The notes beneath the pieces are model-generated. The model had not been told where the DNA came from. It worked only from the letters and a program-made list of their open reading frames with translations, and did no database searches. A stretch of 55,649 bases of DNA from Thermoplasmata archaeon. Lineage in GTDB: Archaea; Thermoplasmatota; Thermoplasmata; Thermoplasmatales; Thermoplasmataceae. The stretch spans positions 1 to 55,649 of the forward strand of contig JAJZZE010000034.1 in NCBI GenBank assembly GCA_021797735.1. Direction: 5' to 3'. Shown here piece after piece: positions 1-8,419 of this stretch. The position numbers were made by a program, and so were the translations under genes. How positions within the stretch are numbered: the first letter of the stretch is position 1; each line of letters begins with the position of its first letter.

Positions 1-107
1 TTGAAGACCACTCTTAAAAGAAGAGATTGATAGAGTCGGGATATAAGTATCAAGCTTTTGCGAGGTATTAAGTCCACGACTACTAATAGGTCGAAAGCAC
101 GATCTAT
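1..107 (+). rRNA. 23S ribosomal RNA, 3' end (partial)
   Basis: The stretch reads like the last domain of archaeal 23S rRNA: a GAAGACCACTC segment, TTGATAGAGTCGGG, then GAGGTATTAAGTCCACGA and ACTACTAATAGGTCG. These match the conserved 3' end, where GAGGUGUUCAGUCCACGAGUACUAAU-type sequence is usual. The gene begins outside the window. No 5S rRNA or tRNA follows before the next gene, in line with the unlinked rRNA genes of Thermoplasmatales. The exact 3' end is estimated. Confidence 0.9.
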
Positions 108-248
108 GCTAATTAATTATCTGGTATTGCCATTTCATTGGTATTTTTTATTTTATATTTTATTTACATTATCTGTATTTTATCGTTAAAAGGTTTATTG
201 AGACCAGAGTTTTTAATAAGAAATTAAAATTTTATAAAATTGATTAAA

Positions 249-1082
249 TTATTTTTTCAGGCTTTGTATTAAATTATCTGCAACGCCATTAAAAAATTTC
301 TTTACATAATCATTTTTTGCAACTGCGGGTACACCAATATCAGCATCGTCAACTATTTCTGGTATTATTGGGATGTTACCAAGATAATTTATATTATATT
401 CATTTGCTATTTTTTCCGCTCCACCCTTTTTAAATATATCAGTTTCATAACCACAGTGTGGGCATACAAAACCACTCATATTCTCTATAACTCCGAGAAC
501 AGGTACATTTACCTTTTTTGCAAAATTTATTGCCTTTCTGGCATCAAGCAATGCAACATCCTGGGGTGTAATGACTATTACTATTCCATCCGCATCAGGT
601 ATTAATTGTGTTATACCAAGTGGTTCATCGCCCGTACCTGGAGGTAAATCTACAATCAGCATATCCCTGCCATCCCATGATGTATCTTCAAGGAATTGCT
701 TAATAGCATTATGCCTTATCGGCCCTCTCCATATTACAGGTGTGTCATTTGACGGCAAAGCCATTTCCATTGATATTACCCCAATATTATACTTTGTTTC
801 AACCGGCATTATTTTTCCATCCCCGTTGCCGTATATTTTTTCATTCTCTATGCCGAGCATTTTTGGGTCGTCCGGTCCATTTATATCTGCATCCAGCAAT
901 CCGACCTTAAAGTTTTTCATTGCCAGAGTTACAGCAAGGTTTGTTGCTACTGTTGATTTTCCAACTCCACCTTTTCCGCTCATTACTAATATTGTGTGTT
1001 TAACATTATACTTTAGAGATTTACCCGGTGGACCCATGCTTGGCCTTGGGGGTGGTTCATTCATTTTTATTGTTCCTGTCAT
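249..1082 (-). CDS. Mrp/NBP35 family ATP-binding iron-sulfur carrier protein
   Basis: A 277-residue ParA/MinD-type P-loop ATPase of the Mrp/NBP35/ApbC family, which carries and delivers iron-sulfur clusters in the cytoplasm. The deviant Walker A motif GKGGVGKST is at residues 36-44, DLPPGTGD near 145-152, and a CPHC pair at 207-210 is the expected cluster-binding site at the dimer interface. The open frame extends 23 codons further upstream, but that part is very hydrophobic and not family-like. ATG at 1082 is preferred because a TATA box lies about 24 bp before it, giving a leaderless transcript. The gene is alone and converges on the 23S rRNA end. Confidence 0.93.
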   Translation of the reverse strand: MTGTIKMNEPPPRPSMGPPGKSLKYNVKHTILVMSGKGGVGKSTVATNLAVTLAMKNFKVGLLDADINGPDDPKMLGIENEKIYGNGDGKIMPVETKYNIGVISMEMALPSNDTPVIWRGPIRHNAIKQFLEDTSWDGRDMLIVDLPPGTGDEPLGITQLIPDADGIVIVITPQDVALLDARKAINFAKKVNVPVLGVIENMSGFVCPHCGYETDIFKKGGAEKIANEYNINYLGNIPIIPEIVDDADIGVPAVAKNDYVKKFFNGVADNLIQSLKK

Positions 1083-1100
1083 GCAGTTGTATTTTATAAT

Positions 1101-1110
1101 AATATATAAT
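1101..1110 (-). promoter_or_regulatory. TATA box (box A) of the Mrp gene
   Basis: An ATTATATATT motif on the minus strand is centred about 24 bp before the ATG at 1082, the spacing expected for a leaderless archaeal transcript. It supports the shorter start chosen for the Mrp gene. Nothing else recognisable lies between 1111 and 1310. Confidence 0.5.
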
Positions 1111-1311
1111 GTTAATTGGAGTAAATTTATATAACCTAAAGTTTTATTCAATTTTATAGGTACGGTAATATCATATGCAGGGATAGCTATTTTTAGATAA
1201 TTTTTTATTATGTTAGTGGGCGTTCAGTGTATGTGTGCGTTCAATTCACATTTTATCCATAATTTTACTGCAAAACTTAAACTTTAAGATAACATGGTTT
1301 TACTGGTAAAC

Positions 1312-1319
1312 TTTATATA
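1312..1319 (+). promoter_or_regulatory. TATA box of the aldehyde dehydrogenase gene
   Basis: TTTATATA is centred about 26 bp before the ATG at 1341, so transcription probably starts at the start codon itself. Confidence 0.55.
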
Positions 1320-1340
1320 AAATTCAGTCATATTTTTTTT

Positions 1341-2891
1341 ATGCCATTTGAAAATGAGAATACTTTTATAAAATTAAGGGACGCAGGAAAAGAAAGTGAG
1401 TTTGACAGACTTTATGAGGCTGCATTAAAGGAAGCGGAATTATATCTTCATAAAGAATACCCTGACCTTGCAAACGGTGAGGTAAAAGAAGGTAAAAAGA
1501 TAAGGGATATTTCACCAATTAATGAGGAGGAAATTGCAACATTTCAGATGTCCTCCCCGGAAACAATAGATAAAACTCTGGGAGTTCTACAGTCATCATA
1601 CAGGAACTGGTATGACCTGGGATATGTTGAGAGATCAAGAATCCTGCTGAAAGCCGCAGATATAATGAGTGAGAGGAAGTTTTTGATTGCCGCTGTCCTT
1701 GCATACGAGAATGGAAAAAATAGATATGAAGCTATAGGAGATGTTGATGAGGCAATAGATTTTATGAGATACTATTCCCTGAACCTTCTTGAGAATCAGG
1801 GCTTTACAAGATTCACTGGCAAGGGTTACAGGAACGAGGAAAGTGTGAGCATCATGAAACCATACGGTGTATTTACTGTAATACCTCCATTCAACTTCTA
1901 CTCCATAACAATAGGGATGACATCAGGGCCGCTGGTAGTCGGGAATGCAGTGGTGCTTAAACCATCCAGCGATATTCCGCTGGCATCATATCTGGGAATC
2001 AAAATACTCCACGAAGCAGGTGTTCCAGAGAATGTTCTTGCCTTCCTTGCAGGTTCTGGCAGTGTGGTTGGTAAAAAGTTAAGCGAAAGTGATCAGGTAT
2101 CCGGATTCGTATTTACAGGGTCACGGGATGTTGGTATGTCTCTTTACAGAAAGGCAACGGAAAAACATCCCAGGGTCGTGGTTACTGAAATGGGGGGAAA
2201 AGATGCAATTATAGTATCCTCTAAAGCAGATCTACCCCGGGCTGTAGAGGGAGTTGCGAGGGCTGCTTATGGTTATTCCGGGCAGAAATGCAGTGCATGC
2301 TCGGTGGCATATGTTATGGACTCTGTATATGATAGGTTTGTGCCAATGCTTATTGATCGGGTCTCTAAAATGAAGGTTGGAGATCCCAGAAAAAAGGATG
2401 TATTTGTTAACCCGGTAGTGAATGCCAGTGCATTTGAGAAATATAAAGAATTCATTCAGAGAATAGAAAAAGAGGGGAAAATAGCCTTTGGAGGCAAAGC
2501 AAGAAATGAAAAAGGTTACTATGTAGAGCCCACAATAGTCACTGACCTACCGGAAGATTCATTTGCTGTGAAGGATGAACTATTCCTGCCCATTCTTTCC
2601 ATTGTAAAGGTTGGGTCTCTGGACGGGGCAATAGCCAGGATAAATGCCTCTGATTATGGCCTTACAGGTGGAATTTTCACAGAGGATGAACGGGAGATTG
2701 AACACTATTTTGCTACCGCTGACGTCGGGGTTATATATGCTAATAGAGCCAGTGGTGGATCTACCGGAGCCATGGTTGGTTCCCAGCCATTTGTGGGATG
2801 GAAGATGAGCGGAATAAGTGGGAAGGGTACAGGATCATTTTACTATCTACAGCAGTTCCTCAGAGAGCAGTCACAGACAATAGCCCACTGA
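1341..2891 (+). CDS. 1-pyrroline-5-carboxylate dehydrogenase-like aldehyde dehydrogenase
   Basis: A 516-residue NAD(P)-dependent aldehyde dehydrogenase. Length and the long N-terminal part before the cofactor domain fit the RocA/PutA branch, which oxidises 1-pyrroline-5-carboxylate (glutamate semialdehyde) to glutamate in proline and arginine breakdown. The catalytic set is visible: Asn185 in PPFNFYS, Glu283 in VTEMGGKDA and nucleophile Cys317 in GQKCSACSV. The start follows an optimally placed TATA box. Its GC content is clearly higher than that of its neighbours, with fewer AT-rich codons, which may reflect transfer or high expression. Substrate assignment rests on subfamily resemblance only. 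Confidence 0.85.
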   Translation: MPFENENTFIKLRDAGKESEFDRLYEAALKEAELYLHKEYPDLANGEVKEGKKIRDISPINEEEIATFQMSSPETIDKTLGVLQSSYRNWYDLGYVERSRILLKAADIMSERKFLIAAVLAYENGKNRYEAIGDVDEAIDFMRYYSLNLLENQGFTRFTGKGYRNEESVSIMKPYGVFTVIPPFNFYSITIGMTSGPLVVGNAVVLKPSSDIPLASYLGIKILHEAGVPENVLAFLAGSGSVVGKKLSESDQVSGFVFTGSRDVGMSLYRKATEKHPRVVVTEMGGKDAIIVSSKADLPRAVEGVARAAYGYSGQKCSACSVAYVMDSVYDRFVPMLIDRVSKMKVGDPRKKDVFVNPVVNASAFEKYKEFIQRIEKEGKIAFGGKARNEKGYYVEPTIVTDLPEDSFAVKDELFLPILSIVKVGSLDGAIARINASDYGLTGGIFTEDEREIEHYFATADVGVIYANRASGGSTGAMVGSQPFVGWKMSGISGKGTGSFYYLQQFLREQSQTIAH

Positions 2892-2902
2892 GTTCTCAGT
2901 GG
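2885..2902 (+). terminator. Perfect hairpin across the stop codon
   Basis: CCACTGAG, TT, CTCAGTGG forms an 8-bp perfect inverted repeat that includes the TGA stop of the dehydrogenase gene. A T-rich stretch follows. It could help end the transcript or protect its 3' end. The function is not proven. Confidence 0.4.
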
Positions 2903-3017
2903 ATCCTGTTTAATTTCTGGCATCTTTATAAAATGTAAATTCGTTTTTAAATATTTTCTCATATATGAACCTGTTTTTGTGTACAGATACCTTAGTTGCC
3001 GTAATAAATATTATCTA

Positions 3018-3914
3018 TCAATTTCTACCAATGGCACTCAAAACATCATTAATATATGGGAATGATGGAAAAGCACCGTAACTTAAAGTTGAAAGTGCAG
3101 CAGCTGTGTTTGCAAATTCCATGCTTTTATCAACATCTTCAGTTTCAATATATTTTGCCGCAAAGGTTCCATTGAAGCAGTCACCGGCGCCCGTTGTGTC
3201 CACTGCATTAATTTTATACGGTTTATAATGTACTATTTCACCGTTATAGTTTATTAGTGAACCCTTTGATCCCAGTTTAATAATAACATTATTACTATAT
3301 TTTTCATGTATTGTTTTAGATGCTTTTTTTGCATCCTCTATGGAATTTATACTAACGTTTGATAATAATTCAGCCTCTTTTTCATTCGGGGTTAAAAAAT
3401 CACTATTTTTCAGTATAAACTCGTTTTTAATAAACGGACTTGGGTCTGTTATTATAATATTATTGTTATTTCTGGTATTTTTTATGGTATCCTCTATTGT
3501 TTTTAAAGGTATCTCCTGCTGGAACATTATAATAGAATTTTCCATTTTGATGTGATTAAAATCATTATAATCCAGTTCACTATTTGATCCGGGATAAACT
3601 GTAATCATATTCTTTCCATGGTTATCAACGTTTATAAATGCCATTCCTGTCTGTTTTCCATACTTTAATGACAAATCTATATTTTCCTTTTTTAGGTAAC
3701 TGTTTATTATATCTCCGAAATAATCCCTGCCTATTTTTCCTACCAGTTCTGTTTTTGCCCCACATCTTCCGGCAGAAATAGCCTGATTTGCTCCCTTACC
3801 ACCGGGATATATGTAAAATTTATCGGCTTTTACGGTTTCACCCTTTTCAGGCAATCTTTTACCCGATACGGTAATATCGATATTTATACTTCCTATAACA
3901 AATATTTTATTCAT
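3018..3914 (-). CDS. rbsK: Ribokinase-like PfkB family sugar kinase
   Basis: A 298-residue PfkB-family kinase that closely follows ribokinase: N-terminal IGSINIDIT, the signature PGGKGANQA at about 37-45, and the second signature DTTGAGDCFNG starting at 239, with catalytic base Asp245. It would phosphorylate ribose or another pentose or nucleoside in the cytosol using ATP. RpiA and PRPP synthase elsewhere in the window would carry ribose 5-phosphate further. The gene is transcribed divergently from the HIT gene. Another PfkB substrate, such as a nucleoside, cannot be excluded. Confidence 0.85.
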   Translation of the reverse strand: MNKIFVIGSINIDITVSGKRLPEKGETVKADKFYIYPGGKGANQAISAGRCGAKTELVGKIGRDYFGDIINSYLKKENIDLSLKYGKQTGMAFINVDNHGKNMITVYPGSNSELDYNDFNHIKMENSIIMFQQEIPLKTIEDTIKNTRNNNNIIITDPSPFIKNEFILKNSDFLTPNEKEAELLSNVSINSIEDAKKASKTIHEKYSNNVIIKLGSKGSLINYNGEIVHYKPYKINAVDTTGAGDCFNGTFAAKYIETEDVDKSMEFANTAAALSTLSYGAFPSFPYINDVLSAIGRN

Positions 3915-3988
3915 TTATTTATTATATTAATTAAGTATTTAAAAATTAAAATAAAAATATTTTTTATGTTTAATATAATGTAGATTAA

Positions 3989-4414
3989 ATGTATGATCAA
4001 ACCTGTGTATTCTGTAGAGAAATAATCAAAAACGACAATGCAGCATATGTTTATAAGGACAATGACGTTATAGCATTTATGGATAATGCTCCCATTGAAA
4101 AAGGCCATGTACTGGTTATACCAAGAGAACATTTTGTCAATGTATTTGATATAGATAAAGAAATATATACAAAAACACAATTAATGGTTAAAAAAATAGC
4201 TATGGCTGTTAAATTAGCATTAGAAACAGATGGCATTAACATAGGCCAGAACAATGGGAGGGCTGCAAACCAGGTTGTAATGCATTACCACGTTCATATA
4301 ATACCCAGATATTACAGGAGAAACATAAACTGGGAACGTGAAATAGCGGATATGGAAAGTTTAAAAACAACAGCAGATAAAATAATTAAAGAATTAATGG
4401 ATGTGAAAACATGA
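3989..4414 (+). CDS. HIT family nucleotide-binding hydrolase
   Basis: A 141-residue histidine triad protein of the Hint/Fhit superfamily. The triad HYHVHIIPR gives His99, His101 and His103, and the N-terminal CVFC (Cys6, Cys9) is the zinc pair seen in many prokaryotic HIT proteins. Members hydrolyse nucleoside phosphoramidates, dinucleoside polyphosphates or aminoacyl-adenylates. Being first in an operon with lysyl-tRNA synthetase is suggestive, because Hint proteins can hydrolyse lysyl-AMP made by LysRS. The stop overlaps the next start by 4 bp. Confidence 0.92.
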   Translation: MYDQTCVFCREIIKNDNAAYVYKDNDVIAFMDNAPIEKGHVLVIPREHFVNVFDIDKEIYTKTQLMVKKIAMAVKLALETDGINIGQNNGRAANQVVMHYHVHIIPRYYRRNINWEREIADMESLKTTADKIIKELMDVKT

Positions 4415-4992
4415 AAAGTCTTGAGGAGTTATATAATAGGGCTCTTGAGTTAAAAAATAAGGGTATGGCAGATAAGGAAATATCAACAGAATTACATTTA
4501 TCAGTAAATACTGTAACATGGCTTTTGAGCAAGGATTTAAGGGAAAATAAAGTTCAGGATGCAAAGATAGGCTGGCGCAGTATAGGAGTTTACAGTAACA
4601 GAATAGAAAAGATTGCTGAAATAATGGCTGATATAATAGGTGAGGAACTAAGCATGGATGAATTAACATCAATACTGGGCATAGCCATAAATGGAATACC
4701 TTTTGCAACCATGGTTTCGGATATACTGGATAAAGAAATGATGGTTTACAGGCCACATCCATCGGGTAAAGAAGGTTTATTCAGCAGTAATTTTTCAGGC
4801 GTAAAAGGTAAAAATATAGTTGTAATAGATGATGTTATCAGCACCGGAGAAACAATGAAAAGAACCATCTCTGATATTAAAAAACAGGGGGGCAATGTAT
4901 CATTATGCATTGTACTGGTATCAAAATTAAGTGTTGATGAAATTAATGGGGTAAGGATAAGGTCTCTGATAAGAACCACACTGGTGGGATAA
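4411..4992 (+). CDS. gfcR: GfcR-like regulator: HTH plus PRPP-binding domain
   Basis: A 193-residue protein with an N-terminal helix-turn-helix (about residues 18-40) followed by a type I phosphoribosyltransferase fold. The PRPP loop [11 protein letters not shown] lies at 138-148. This architecture was long annotated as orotate phosphoribosyltransferase-like, and in haloarchaea it is GfcR, a regulator of sugar-degradation genes. Here it probably senses PRPP or a related phosphorylated metabolite and binds DNA. It overlaps the HIT gene by 4 bp and LysRS by 1 bp, so the three are co-translated. Its targets in this organism are unknown. Confidence 0.82.
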   Translation: MKSLEELYNRALELKNKGMADKEISTELHLSVNTVTWLLSKDLRENKVQDAKIGWRSIGVYSNRIEKIAEIMADIIGEELSMDELTSILGIAINGIPFATMVSDILDKEMMVYRPHPSGKEGLFSSNFSGVKGKNIVVIDDVISTGETMKRTISDIKKQGGNVSLCIVLVSKLSVDEINGVRIRSLIRTTLVG

Positions 4993-6497
4993 TGTACTGG
5001 GCGGATGCAGTTGTTGAAAATTTAAATGGAAAACAATTAATATCAACTGGTATCTCTCCATCAGGCCCTATACATGTAGGAAATATGCGTGAGATATTAA
5101 CAGGCGATATTCTATATAAAGCATGCCTTGATAAAAAACTGGATTCGAGGTTCATATATCTGTGCGATGATATGGATCCATTAAGAAAGGTATATCCTTT
5201 TTTGGGCAGTGAATATGCAAAATATGTGGGTGTTCCATTGAGTTATATACCATCACCTGATGGCAATGGCAAATATTCGGATTATTTTTTGCGCCCCTTT
5301 GTCAACACATTAGGCAAAATAAACATCAACGTTGAGGTTATAAGCACAACCGGTTTATATCATAATGGCGTATTATCAAATGCAATAAATATAGCAATAA
5401 GTAAAAGAAAAGAAATAGCAGAAATAATGCATGATGTTGCCGGTTATGATTTAGACGGTGACTGGTATCCATATGAGCCTAGATGTTCAAAATGCAATAA
5501 AATAACCCACTCAAAGGTTATTAAATACGAAGAGCCATATGTTTATTATAAATGCGATAACTGCGGCAATGAAGGCAGAGCAGATATAAGGACCGATGAT
5601 GGTAAAATGCCATGGCGCGTTGAATGGCCAGCTAAATGGTTTTCCCTGGGTGTAACAGTAGAACCATTCGGTAAAGACCACGCTGCTGCAGGCAGTTCAT
5701 ACGATACCGGCAAGGCAATTGCAGAGAAAATATATAACATAGAGCCTCCTGCACCGTTGATGTATGAAAGGATCATGTTAAAGGGGCTTGGGGTAATGCA
5801 TTCATCAACAGGAATATCAATATCCGCTGAAGAGGTAACAAAATTTGCACCACCTGAGATACTGAGATTTTTAATAGCAAAAAATGATCCATCAAGGCAT
5901 ATAGATTTTGATCCCGGTCTGGGATTACTGCATCTGATAGATGATTATGAAAAAATTGAAAATGCATATTTTGGTCTGGATAAGCCAAATAATGACAATT
6001 ATAAGAGAATATATGAAATGTCAAGGATAAAAACACTGAATGCACCTGAAAAAATAAATTTCAGGCATATTGTTACCTTAGTTCAGATTTATCACGATAG
6101 GGGAAGCCTTCTGGGAGCACTCAAAAGAAGTGGTTATGATAAAAATGAAATAGATGATTATTTAGACAATGAGATAAACATTGCAGAATACTGGCTTGAG
6201 AAATATGCACCGGATGACATTAAGTTTTCATTAACGGATAAAAAAATCCTGTTAAATGATAATGAAAAATCGATATTAACTGAATTCCTGGGTAAAATAG
6301 AAAGTACAAACTGGGATTCCGGAGACATACATAATACAGTATATAATATAATCGGCGAAAAGAAGATATCTCCAAAAGATGGATTTTCTGTATTTTATAA
6401 GATATTAATAGATAAAACAAAAGGACCAAGATTGGGTTATTTTCTATCCAGCATGGATAAAAACTATGTAATAAACAGAATAAAAAATTTAATATAA
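4992..6497 (+). CDS. lysS: Lysyl-tRNA synthetase, class I
   Basis: A 501-residue archaeal-type class I LysRS that charges tRNA-Lys with lysine. The HIGH-equivalent motif GPIHVGN is at 25-31. A CxxC...CxxC zinc-ribbon-like segment (CSKC, CDNC) lies at about 166-188. The KMSKS-equivalent loop reads VMHSSTG at about 268-274, so both usual lysines are replaced. The C-terminal half is the helical anticodon-binding domain typical of class I LysRS. The start ATG overlaps the stop of the regulator gene (TAATG). An inverted repeat follows the stop. Confidence 0.95.
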   Translation: MYWADAVVENLNGKQLISTGISPSGPIHVGNMREILTGDILYKACLDKKLDSRFIYLCDDMDPLRKVYPFLGSEYAKYVGVPLSYIPSPDGNGKYSDYFLRPFVNTLGKININVEVISTTGLYHNGVLSNAINIAISKRKEIAEIMHDVAGYDLDGDWYPYEPRCSKCNKITHSKVIKYEEPYVYYKCDNCGNEGRADIRTDDGKMPWRVEWPAKWFSLGVTVEPFGKDHAAAGSSYDTGKAIAEKIYNIEPPAPLMYERIMLKGLGVMHSSTGISISAEEVTKFAPPEILRFLIAKNDPSRHIDFDPGLGLLHLIDDYEKIENAYFGLDKPNNDNYKRIYEMSRIKTLNAPEKINFRHIVTLVQIYHDRGSLLGALKRSGYDKNEIDDYLDNEINIAEYWLEKYAPDDIKFSLTDKKILLNDNEKSILTEFLGKIESTNWDSGDIHNTVYNIIGEKKISPKDGFSVFYKILIDKTKGPRLGYFLSSMDKNYVINRIKNLI

Positions 6498-6510
6498 TGT
6501 ATTTTAAATA

Positions 6511-6532
6511 TATTAGATTTTTACATCTAATA
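6511..6532 (+). terminator. Hairpin downstream of LysRS
   Basis: TATTAGAT, TTTTAC, ATCTAATA is an 8-bp perfect stem with a 6-nt loop, 13 nt after the LysRS stop codon. It may mark the 3' end of the operon transcript. The stretch 6533-6760 holds no gene that I can support. Confidence 0.35.
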
Positions 6533-6769
6533 GATTTATCATGTTATATTTCTGTTAATCATCTTAACTCCCACAGTTCAAAATAGGCTCCTTTCTTAGA
6601 TAGTTATTACCGTTATTACAAGTTTATTTGTCTAAAAAGTTTCAGGTATATCTAAATCATCAATATTTACAGTATATTTGTGTATCACTGCTGGCAATTT
6701 TTGATGATTGCATCTTACTTATATATGAAATATCCAATATTAACTTGTTACTAAAATCCTATAGAAAAT

Positions 6770-6777
6770 TTTATATA
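6770..6777 (+). promoter_or_regulatory. TATA box of the secreted precursor-like gene
   Basis: TTTATATA lies about 23 bp before the ATG at 6796 and is followed by an ATT-repeat spacer. The same box plus ATT spacer, over about 26 nt, occurs before the secreted-protein gene on the minus strand at 45175-45182. Confidence 0.5.
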
Positions 6778-6795
6778 TTTATTATTATTATTATT

Positions 6796-7326
6796 ATGGG
6801 AACTAACATAATAAACCCAGATTATAGAAATTTGTTGGCTATTGAGAAATCCCATATAAATAGTATGGGTCTGCATGAACATAAGAAACATAATAATTAT
6901 ATAAAAGCTATAATATCAATATTTGCAGTTGCAGTTTTGTTATCTACTATGGGTGTGCCTATTTACAATGGAATATATGCGATGGAAAATAATGCATTGC
7001 CATATGATATGGGAATTGTAGCTACAAGCAGTAACAGTGCAACAGCATCGGGACACGCAGGAAATCTTATTTTATTTGAGCTATATAACTGGGGAGAAAT
7101 TCCAACTGCCGCAGATGTGGGTAATATGATTGTTGGAGCATTAATTAATTTAGGATTGACTTATTTGTTGCCTGCTTCTGAAATTACAACAATATCTCAA
7201 ACAATTGTGATAATGATGGGAGAAGATGGCACCACAACGATAGTTGTGGAGACAGCGATAGATAGTACAGCATTGGTAACTCCGGGAGTTGCAGAGGCCT
7301 TGGCTATGGCTATAATAGCAGCGTGA
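6796..7326 (+). CDS. Secreted hydrophobic precursor-like protein
   Basis: I do not recognise a family. The open frame could begin at 6628 with TTG, but the TATA box at 6770 places a leaderless start at ATG 6796, giving 176 residues. A charged, His/Lys-rich N-terminus of about 35 residues precedes one hydrophobic segment (about 36-57, ending near NGIYAMENN), like a signal peptide or anchor. The rest is Ala, Gly, Thr and Ile rich with almost no basic residues, and the tail is strongly hydrophobic (AEALAMAIIAA). A membrane protein, an M48-type protease and an RDD-SpoIIM-like protein follow at once. A leader-bearing secreted peptide processed and exported by its neighbours is an attractive but unproven reading. 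Confidence 0.55.
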   Translation: MGTNIINPDYRNLLAIEKSHINSMGLHEHKKHNNYIKAIISIFAVAVLLSTMGVPIYNGIYAMENNALPYDMGIVATSSNSATASGHAGNLILFELYNWGEIPTAADVGNMIVGALINLGLTYLLPASEITTISQTIVIMMGEDGTTTIVVETAIDSTALVTPGVAEALAMAIIAA

Positions 7327-7333
7327 TGTTTAT

Positions 7334-7747
7334 ATGATACTTGACACTTACAATACTACAAAAAAAGGTTCTGTAGTATTTTTTATTTTTATACTTTTTT
7401 CTGCAATATTCTTGCTTTATGAAATTATATCAGCACTTCCATTTATAGTCAATTTTTTTGGTTCAGTCTTAATGCTTGGTTCATTCATTATTTTTAATAT
7501 TAAAAGCAATAATAAAGTTCCATATATTTACGGTAGATTTCTCTATTATATGCTTGGCGTACCATATTTCATTTTTTTGATATATCTGTTTAGGGGTATA
7601 AACATATATTATATGTTTATATTTTTTTATACTATTCTATTAATAACACCTTTTATACTACTTATAATGGTCTATAGCATTAAAAATTATTATAGGCAAA
7701 AAATACCTATGCATTTCATAAATCATTTTCGTTTAATTATAAATTGA
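7334..7747 (+). CDS. Four-helix integral membrane protein, unknown
   Basis: A 137-residue protein made almost entirely of four predicted membrane helices (about residues 14-34, 37-56, 70-88 and 92-113) with a short basic C-terminus. No family recognised. ATG 7334 is 7 nt after the stop of the precursor-like gene, and the end overlaps the protease start as TTGA, so it belongs to the same transcript. Its size and place suit an immunity or transport partner of the secreted protein, but the sequence itself shows no function. Confidence 0.6.
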   Translation: MILDTYNTTKKGSVVFFIFILFSAIFLLYEIISALPFIVNFFGSVLMLGSFIIFNIKSNNKVPYIYGRFLYYMLGVPYFIFLIYLFRGINIYYMFIFFYTILLITPFILLIMVYSIKNYYRQKIPMHFINHFRLIIN

Positions 7748-8355
7748 CGGAAACATATAATCAAAAATTTAAAGAAGTTATTAAAAATAAAACAATGTTA
7801 ATCTATACATATAATGGTGATAAAGAATCAGGAGGTATTTATACAAGGAATCATTTAAACAAGCATTTTATTTATATTGATTTTAAGGTATTCAATATGC
7901 TAGAAGATGATGAAAAGGATGCGGCAATGCTACACGAAATAGGGCATATAATGCATAAAAACTATATTAAGATCCTTACAATAATAATGATAGTTTTTTC
8001 TTTAATATTTGCAATATCATCTTTAATATATTTTTCCATAAATAGCGCGCGTTTATTTAGTATACACGGGCTAATCTTTAATATTATCATTTTTATTCTA
8101 ATGATTATTTCCATAATAAATGTAAAATACTTTAAAAAAATTCTTTATTCCGCAATTAACAAAGGTGAAAAAAAAGCGGATTATTTTGCATTAAATTATA
8201 TAAAACCGGAAAGCCTTAAAACAACACTTGCAAAACTTTATAGTTATTCAGAATATAATCAACCAGAATACTATTTATTTCTTGAAAAATATTTTAATAT
8301 AAGATCTTCAAATATAAACAATGTAACGCATATAATTATCAAGCGGTATAAATGA
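7744..8355 (+). CDS. M48-type membrane zinc metalloprotease
   Basis: A 203-residue protease. The zinc motif HEIGH is at 64-68 (His64, Glu65, His68), followed by two membrane helices (about 77-98 and 106-126). The third-ligand motif EKKADYFA starts at Glu142. This helix-HExxH-two helices-ExxAD order is that of HtpX/M48 peptidases, here in a short form. The TTG start overlaps the previous stop. In this cluster it may cleave the precursor encoded at 6796. M56/BlaR-like peptidases are the alternative family. Confidence 0.75.
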   Translation: MTETYNQKFKEVIKNKTMLIYTYNGDKESGGIYTRNHLNKHFIYIDFKVFNMLEDDEKDAAMLHEIGHIMHKNYIKILTIIMIVFSLIFAISSLIYFSINSARLFSIHGLIFNIIIFILMIISIINVKYFKKILYSAINKGEKKADYFALNYIKPESLKTTLAKLYSYSEYNQPEYYLFLEKYFNIRSSNINNVTHIIIKRYK

Positions 8356-8419
8356 CGTTAACATACATATCAAAAATTATGGTAAAAAGGAATAATAATT
8401 TAAACGGAAGGTAAAAATC

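Noticed and set aside
107-250. Search for 5S rRNA or tRNA behind the 23S rRNA
   Set aside because: The stretch is AT-rich with no 5S or tRNA features.
571-1134. 187-codon plus-strand frame opposite the Mrp gene
   Set aside because: It is antisense to a clear family gene, its product has no domain, and its composition is that of a mirror frame.
6628-6795. Extended N-terminus of the secreted precursor-like gene
   Set aside because: A TATA box lies inside this part and the TTG start lacks support, so the first 56 codons are probably untranscribed.
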